From positions 1-42,708 of IMG/VR virus record IMGVR_UViG_3300036715_000385: a DNA stretch of 42,708 nucleotides. One strand, given 5' to 3'. Source of the stretch: a virus. The notes beneath the pieces are model-generated. The model had not been told where the DNA came from. It did no database searches and saw nothing but the letters and a program-made list of their open reading frames with translations. Positions 38,645 to 42,708 of the stretch are shown here, piece by piece (within the stretch, counting starts at the first letter, position 1; each line of letters begins with the position of its first letter). Position numbers and translations under genes: made by a program.

Positions 38645-38735
38645 ACACTTTCTTTTTGTCCATAGCCATATCTTTCTTCATACCAGCCTTAGTGGTTGGT
38701 TCTTTTTCCATACCTTTTTTCTTAGCACATGCCAT
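38628..38735 (-). CDS. Lysine-rich small protein (35 aa)
   Basis: The sequence is MACAKKKGMEKEPTTKAGMK then KDMAMDKKKVSKLKK, about 40% lysine. It has AAGGAGG upstream of its ATG and is the last gene of the leftward virion operon. Comparable Lys-rich peptides occur near the ends of podovirus structural operons, where they may bind packaged DNA. It is too short and biased to judge by homology. The 3' end overlaps the last rightward gene by 17 nt. Confidence 0.55.
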   Translation of the reverse strand: MACAKKKGMEKEPTTKAGMKKDMAMDKKKVSKLKK

Positions 38736-38750
38736 ATCAGTATCCTCCTT

Positions 38751-40148
38751 TCATAGTATTGGTAATCCAGCTATTACTGTCTGTGCATCTGCCCATGATT
38801 TAGCTATGTCAAAGTTAGAATACTGAGCATCTTTATAGATTTTAATGCCAGCTATAATACCTAATGAATTTGCTCCATCAGTAATACCAATTAAGCATCT
38901 AGTCGCTGGTGAGGTTAGTCCTGACACAGATGGTTTTCCAACACCATCTAAATATCCAGTTGCAGTCCCACTACCATTATAGTTAAGAACAATATGAGTA
39001 TATGGTGCAGTAGTAGACCAAAGAAATCCACCACCTGCTGTTTGGTCATACTGTGCATAAGCACTTGACCCTGCTCTGATTAGTCTATAAGTATCAAACC
39101 CACCTCCTACTGTTGGGTTTCCACCAGTAGCATAAGGAAGTATTGCTTCAAGAACAAATGGAGCAGCATCGCTTGATATAAATTGTGTATCTACAAACTT
39201 CACACTCTTACCGGCATCAAAACTTAACCCACCACTCATGCCCAATGGTATCCCAAGGGCATCTCTATTCCAAGCTATACATTGAGCACCATACGACAGT
39301 TGCCTTGCTGAATTTACACAAGCTGATGTGAAGTTTGCTATCGATAGTTTTGTTGCAGGAGTTATAGCTATATTATATACATCGGCTAATGTATTATCAC
39401 TCTCACTCATAGGTAAGAATATCTTACAGTTATCTACACTCCCAATATCAGGAACAATACCCCCAGCAGTGTTTATAGTAATCTTCTCAGGGTATTGATA
39501 GAGTGATAGTATCTGTGCATCTGTTATGGCTATGTCGTAATAATAGACTTCACTTATAACACTATCAAAGAATAGGTCAGGAGTTGTTGCTGTTCGTCTT
39601 GCACCTAGACTCAATGGGAATGTAGTCATTGGATAGTCCATATTGAATGAGCCTACGTAATCAGCATCTATGTATACTTTTACAGCCACTCCAGTCCACT
39701 TTACAGCCACAAAATAACTTCTTCCACTAACCAAATCTCTTTGATCAGCAAATAGCGAGGAAGCTCCAATACGAGCGTAAATCTTACCATATACATCAAT
39801 ACCAATCATAAAGTTATTACCATCTGATTGACCAATAGCAAGTCTACTGTCACCTCCACCATAGGTGAATCGTACAATAAGTGTACCCTCTGTAGGATTT
39901 GGAACAATGCTTGTTGCTATGTATTGATTAGTTCCGTTAAATAACTTACCTTGTCCAGACTCAACTACAACATGGTTCTTATCTACCCCTAAGTCTTTAA
40001 GGTATCGATTGGTTGGATCTACTCCAGTACCTACAGGTAATAATGATCCATCATAGAATATAGATGAAGATGATGAAGACCCACCCTCAAATGGTGGAAA
40101 TGTACAGCTCTCAGACACATTAGTATCTAGAGGAGGGAAAGCTATCAT
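38751..40148 (-). CDS. Virion protein with two concanavalin-A-like (LamG) domains (465 aa)
   Basis: A short N-terminal segment with FPP motifs (IAFPPLDTN, CTFPPFEGG) and a Ser linker lead to two jelly-roll lectin folds. One runs from about residue 80 to 225 (LFNGTNQYIATSIVPNPTEG, FDSVISEVYYYDIAITDAQI) and one from about 255 to 450. The ends 'SEVYYYDIAITDAQI' and 'IAGIKIYKDAQYSNFDIAKS' are typical last strands of LamG modules. It is likely a carbohydrate-binding head or tail protein. The start ATG 40148 overlaps the previous stop (TGATG) and follows AAAGGA. Confidence 0.72.
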   Translation of the reverse strand: MIAFPPLDTNVSESCTFPPFEGGSSSSSSIFYDGSLLPVGTGVDPTNRYLKDLGVDKNHVVVESGQGKLFNGTNQYIATSIVPNPTEGTLIVRFTYGGGDSRLAIGQSDGNNFMIGIDVYGKIYARIGASSLFADQRDLVSGRSYFVAVKWTGVAVKVYIDADYVGSFNMDYPMTTFPLSLGARRTATTPDLFFDSVISEVYYYDIAITDAQILSLYQYPEKITINTAGGIVPDIGSVDNCKIFLPMSESDNTLADVYNIAITPATKLSIANFTSACVNSARQLSYGAQCIAWNRDALGIPLGMSGGLSFDAGKSVKFVDTQFISSDAAPFVLEAILPYATGGNPTVGGGFDTYRLIRAGSSAYAQYDQTAGGGFLWSTTAPYTHIVLNYNGSGTATGYLDGVGKPSVSGLTSPATRCLIGITDGANSLGIIAGIKIYKDAQYSNFDIAKSWADAQTVIAGLPIL

Positions 40149-40534
40149 CACTTAATCCTTTTAATACTTGCATTAGCATAGGTAACATTCATAGTATTGG
40201 AAGCTGTTTCTTTACGAGCCTCTAATATTATATGAAGTGGTGTTGTACTAGTCGCCACATAAGGGAACACATATGACCCATCATAATAGTCTGTAACATC
40301 ACTAAACTCATATACGGCTTCTTGCCATGTTATACCCCCATTAATAGAGAACCTAAAGAAGGCTGATTGGTTGGTTGAGTCGAATGTATATGCATAGCTG
40401 ATAACAATTTCATAGGTAGCACCAACAATTTGAGGGACACTAACAATTTCAGCAGCCTTGGTATAAGTTGTAGGTACGTTTAGAATGTTTTTTCTAATAT
40501 CAACCTGTGCCGCTATAATATCAAATAATTCCAT
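40148..40534 (-). CDS. Beta-rich virion protein, unknown (128 aa)
   Basis: The N-terminus is helical (MELFDIIAAQVDIRKNILNV). The rest is a beta-sandwich-like unit (ATYEIVISYAYTFDSTNQSA, FRFSINGGITWQEAVYEF) with the aromatic and Gly spacing of carbohydrate-binding modules. It is coupled to the LamG protein by TGATG. It is probably a companion of that protein. No family is recognised. Confidence 0.6.
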   Translation of the reverse strand: MELFDIIAAQVDIRKNILNVPTTYTKAAEIVSVPQIVGATYEIVISYAYTFDSTNQSAFFRFSINGGITWQEAVYEFSDVTDYYDGSYVFPYVATSTTPLHIILEARKETASNTMNVTYANASIKRIK

Positions 40535-40544
40535 AGTGTGTCCT

Positions 40545-40691
40545 TTATGGGGTGTAGGTGACTACTACACCCAAGTGATTTACTACTCCACCTATATATG
40601 TCACAGCATTAGCAGGTGGTGGAGGTACATTATGACCTGGAGGAGGGAACACTGTTCCTTCAACCTTAACTACTGGAGGAAAGTAAGTCAT
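40545..40691 (-). CDS. Proline-rich small protein (48 aa)
   Basis: ATG 40691 lies 1 nt after the stop of the 85-aa gene, 10 nt before the 128-aa gene. The sequence starts MTYFPPVVKVEGTVFPPPGH, with the same FPP...FPP spacing as the start of the LamG protein. It then has NVPPPPANAVTYIGGVVNHL. It may be a virion attachment peptide. An 8-bp-arm hairpin at 40550-40572 overlaps its 3' end. Confidence 0.58.
   Translation of the reverse strand: MTYFPPVVKVEGTVFPPPGHNVPPPPANAVTYIGGVVNHLGVVVTYTP
40550..40572 (-). repeat. Hairpin at the 3' end of the 48-aa gene
   Basis: GGGTGTAG and CTACACCC are perfect arms around a 7-nt loop, inside the last codons of the gene. There is no T-run. It may shape relative expression of the LamG genes or simply be coding coincidence. 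Confidence 0.5.
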
Positions 40692-40692
40692 A

Positions 40693-40950
40693 TCAGACTA
40701 CTTGCCACACAGCCAGCATGCCTGTGCCTTGACCATCATAAACCTTAGCATATATGTTAATAGAAGCATCACTGTTGGATACTTCATTACCATTTGCCTT
40801 GATAAATGCACCTGTTATTGTTAATGGAGTAGTAGTACCTAGTGTGATGTACATTGACTCTCCTTGAACTTGTACAACACCTGCACCAGCCAAAACTAAC
40901 TTAAACCCATCTGTATCCTGTACAGTTACTGTTGATACTGAAACACCCAT
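40693..40950 (-). CDS. Small beta-rich virion protein, unknown (85 aa)
   Basis: The gene follows the ejection protein by 14 nt with AAGGAG before ATG 40950. The protein is all-beta (VSTVTVQDTDGFKLVLAGAG, YITLGTTTPLTITGAF, INIYAKVYDGQGTGM) and ends in a hydrophobic strand. It might be a decoration or fibre-base protein. No family is recognised. Confidence 0.6.
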   Translation of the reverse strand: MGVSVSTVTVQDTDGFKLVLAGAGVVQVQGESMYITLGTTTPLTITGAFIKANGNEVSNSDASINIYAKVYDGQGTGMLAVWQVV

Positions 40951-40964
40951 CTTATTCTCCTTAA

Positions 40965-42708
40965 TTATAGTCTAACTTTACGAGCTCTAACTGTTTTATC
41001 AACAGGTATCTCTTGTAGTGTTAGTAATACTGTAGAGTCATCTACCTTCTTAATAACCTTAAATGCCTTACCACTATTTAGAACCACCTCAGCTTCTGAA
41101 GGGTCTACTGATACACTAGATATGTCATGCCCATTAGCATTCTTGATAAAGATAGCTACTGGCTTCTTACCTACAACCTTACCTCTCTTAAACTTCATAG
41201 CCTCTCTAGCACTCTTAGAAGTACTTAGAACATTATCATTGCTTATAACCTCACCCTCTTTTATACCAGCCAGTTCCTCCTCAGTCATTCTAGTGCCTCT
41301 ATGCACTGGACTATTGTGATAGTTGGTTGGTGCACTATTAAGGAAGTCTTTCATCTTCTTAGACGTAGCTAATCCATGAGAGTTACGACTATAATCCTGA
41401 ATGGTACTCTTATGTTCAGTATAGCTTAAGTCTTTCATGTACTGCTTAAAGTCATCTAGTTCTATACCAGAGTCTTTAAGTGATTTAAGTAACCTCTTAG
41501 CTGTACCTGTAACACCTGATATAGCTCCATCTGTTAGTTCAGTTATAGTACCTAAGCTAGCATTGGCATGGTAATACTTCATAATGTCCTCTTTAGACAC
41601 CTCGCCATCCCTAAGCTTCTGAGCTAAGAACTCACTAAATACCTTCTTCTTATCACCTGAGTGGAATTCTTCCATTAAGTTCTTACCAAAAATCTTATGG
41701 CCATTCTTCTCTCTTAATCCACGTTGGGCATCTCTTAACTTTTCTATATCTTCTTGACCCATCTTGGCCACTTCAGGCTTTGGCTTTACCATTTCTAATG
41801 GCTTATCTACCTTTGGCTCTTCAACCTTTGGCTTAACTGTTTGAGGTTTAGGTTGAACAACCTCAACGGGCTTTAGTAGGTCAGATGGCTTCTCAGGCAC
41901 TATTACCTTACCATGATTAGTAGGGTCTATCTTCTTTAGTATGGTATTCATACCTTGTTTAGGCACACTAGGTAGTTCACTATTGGATAGTTTCTGCGAT
42001 AACTCCTCATTAAGGTTTATCTCTTTACCGCTTTTAGCCTGTACAACTCTTTGGTCTCTCTTGGCTTGCTCAAGTGCCCTCTTAGCCTCTCTAACTCCTT
42101 CTCCAGCTTCTATGGAGTCATCTACTGCTACCTTTGCAAACTTAACTTTATTATCTGCTTCAGCCATAGCAAGCTTATGCTCTTTAGTAGATTTCTTAAG
42201 CTCATCTAGTTGAGACTTAAGCTTTGCTCTACGGGCTGAGATATCAGTTTGCTGTGAAACAGTTACTAAGTCCTCCACTATATCATCAACTTCTTTATCA
42301 CTCATACTAGCAATAGACTGAAACTTTCTAAGGTCATCGGCTAATACCTTAGCATTAAGAGGTGTACCTTTCTCTAACTGATTAACAATAAAGTTTTGTA
42401 CATTATATGTATCTCTACCTGAAGGTAACTTCTTAGCTACAAAGTTAATAATCCTAGCCACTGGGCTCATAGAAGGTAAGGCATTTGTACCTAGAAGACG
42501 ACTAAGTGTAACTGTTAACTTTGTCTTTATAGCCCCTACAGCTATTTCTTCCATTTCTTCCCTAGGAGTCTTATTAGTATGCCTAATATCCTTTAATACT
42601 TTTTGCATAGCAAGATCGTTAGAGTCATACATATCAGCATACTTAGCAATACGCTTAATAAGTGGTGACTTAAGGTCAAACTTACCTTCAACATTACGCT
42701 CTTGGTTT
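40965..42708 (-). CDS. Large ejection protein with C-terminal ADP-ribosyltransferase, C-terminal part
   Basis: This is the 3' half of the 1087-aa gene; its start is at 1660 across the circular joint. Residues 533-740 are helical with coiled coil. Residues 775-825 are a Pro/Lys/Glu linker (KPVEVVQPKPQTVKPK). Residues about 937-1077 are an ADP-ribosyltransferase domain: a lead helix and IQDYSRNSHG, then SPVHRGTRM (R977), NVLSTSKSAREAM (STS 1002-1004) and DPSEAEVVLNSGKAFKVIK (E1045-x-E1047). This is the complete R-STS-ExE signature of arginine-type toxins. Fusion to a virion protein would place the enzyme in the host at the moment of DNA entry, like T4 Alt. The target is unknown. Confidence 0.85.
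   Translation of the reverse strand, partial: NQERNVEGKFDLKSPLIKRIAKYADMYDSNDLAMQKVLKDIRHTNKTPREEMEEIAVGAIKTKLTVTLSRLLGTNALPSMSPVARIINFVAKKLPSGRDTYNVQNFIVNQLEKGTPLNAKVLADDLRKFQSIASMSDKEVDDIVEDLVTVSQQTDISARRAKLKSQLDELKKSTKEHKLAMAEADNKVKFAKVAVDDSIEAGEGVREAKRALEQAKRDQRVVQAKSGKEINLNEELSQKLSNSELPSVPKQGMNTILKKIDPTNHGKVIVPEKPSDLLKPVEVVQPKPQTVKPKVEEPKVDKPLEMVKPKPEVAKMGQEDIEKLRDAQRGLREKNGHKIFGKNLMEEFHSGDKKKVFSEFLAQKLRDGEVSKEDIMKYYHANASLGTITELTDGAISGVTGTAKRLLKSLKDSGIELDDFKQYMKDLSYTEHKSTIQDYSRNSHGLATSKKMKDFLNSAPTNYHNSPVHRGTRMTEEELAGIKEGEVISNDNVLSTSKSAREAMKFKRGKVVGKKPVAIFIKNANGHDISSVSVDPSEAEVVLNSGKAFKVIKKVDDSTVLLTLQEIPVDKTVRARKVRL
42569..42708. repeat. Right copy of terminal overlap
   Basis: It matches bases 1-140 with one difference (A at 42693, G at 125). 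On the coding strand the change is AAT against AAC, both Asn, so it is silent. It looks like a variant carried in the sequenced population or an error at one end. Confidence 0.93.

Noticed and set aside
1-42708. T7-type single-subunit RNA polymerase
   Set aside because: No frame shows its motifs. The only large nucleic-acid enzymes are PrimPol, the helicases, DNA polymerase and ligase, and the promoters look like host sigma-70 type.
1-42708. tRNA genes
   Set aside because: No cloverleaf with a GTTCGA-type T-arm and paired acceptor ends was found. GTTCGAG near 38270 is inside a gene and has no matching arms.

Overview
The window is the essentially complete genome of a small, AT-rich tailed bacteriophage, most likely a podovirus. 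It shows a portal, scaffold, major capsid protein, head-tail adaptor, T7-gp12-like tail nozzle, short fibres and large internal (ejection) proteins, but no tape measure, tail tube or sheath. The first 140 bases recur at the right end (42569-42708) with one mismatch, and one reading frame of 1087 codons runs across the joint. The sequence is therefore a circular assembly with a unit of 42,568 bp. The host is Gram-negative by inference, because the phage encodes a signal peptide joined to a YadA-like outer-membrane anchor and a lipoprotein. Promoters with an extended -10 and A/T tracts in place of a -35 would suit Campylobacterota, but this is only a hint. I see no integrase or phage RNA polymerase, so it looks lytic and dependent on host polymerase.

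Layout. A divergent promoter region at about 19.14-19.31 kb splits the genome into two arms. Leftward (minus strand) from 19.1 kb lies the virion operon: scaffold, major capsid protein, two beta-rich accessory proteins, tail fibre B, a domain protein, head-tail adaptor, an orphan fibre adaptor, tail fibre A and its assembly protein, a small lipoprotein, a secreted collagen-like protein with a YadA-type anchor, a collar fibre, tail nozzle, a GNAT-like protein, a glycine-zipper protein, portal, a 751-aa internal protein and the 1087-aa ejection protein. The arm continues through the joint to four more virion proteins, including a double lectin-fold protein, and a Lys-rich peptide at 38.6 kb. Rightward (plus strand) lie terminase small and large subunits (19.3-21.6 kb), a noncoding iteron and promoter region (21.6-22.2 kb), early genes, and then the replication arm: PrimPol-SF3 helicase, Dda-like helicase, ssDNA-binding protein, family-A DNA polymerase, MazG-like pyrophosphatase, 5'-3' exonuclease, a beta-glucosyltransferase-like protein, dCMP hydroxymethylase, SNF2-type helicase, ATP-dependent ligase and a VRR-NUC nuclease. 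The arms converge at about 38.64 kb.

Main points of interest. (1) Polymerase, MazG, exonuclease, T4-gp42-like hydroxymethylase and T4 beta-GT-like glucosyltransferase form one translationally coupled operon. This predicts glucosyl-5-hydroxymethylcytosine DNA in a 42-kb podovirus. (2) The 1087-aa ejection protein ends in an R-STS-ExE ADP-ribosyltransferase domain, a candidate co-injected host-takeover effector. (3) A structured element of about 100 bp occurs three times, twice direct and once inverted, around the replication arm. (4) A collagen-like trimeric-autotransporter-like protein lies among the tail genes. (5) A small coiled-coil frame between SSB and polymerase carries an in-frame UGA. 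No endolysin was recognised. Several tiny membrane proteins at 26.5-27.4 kb, one of them spanin-like, are the only lysis candidates.
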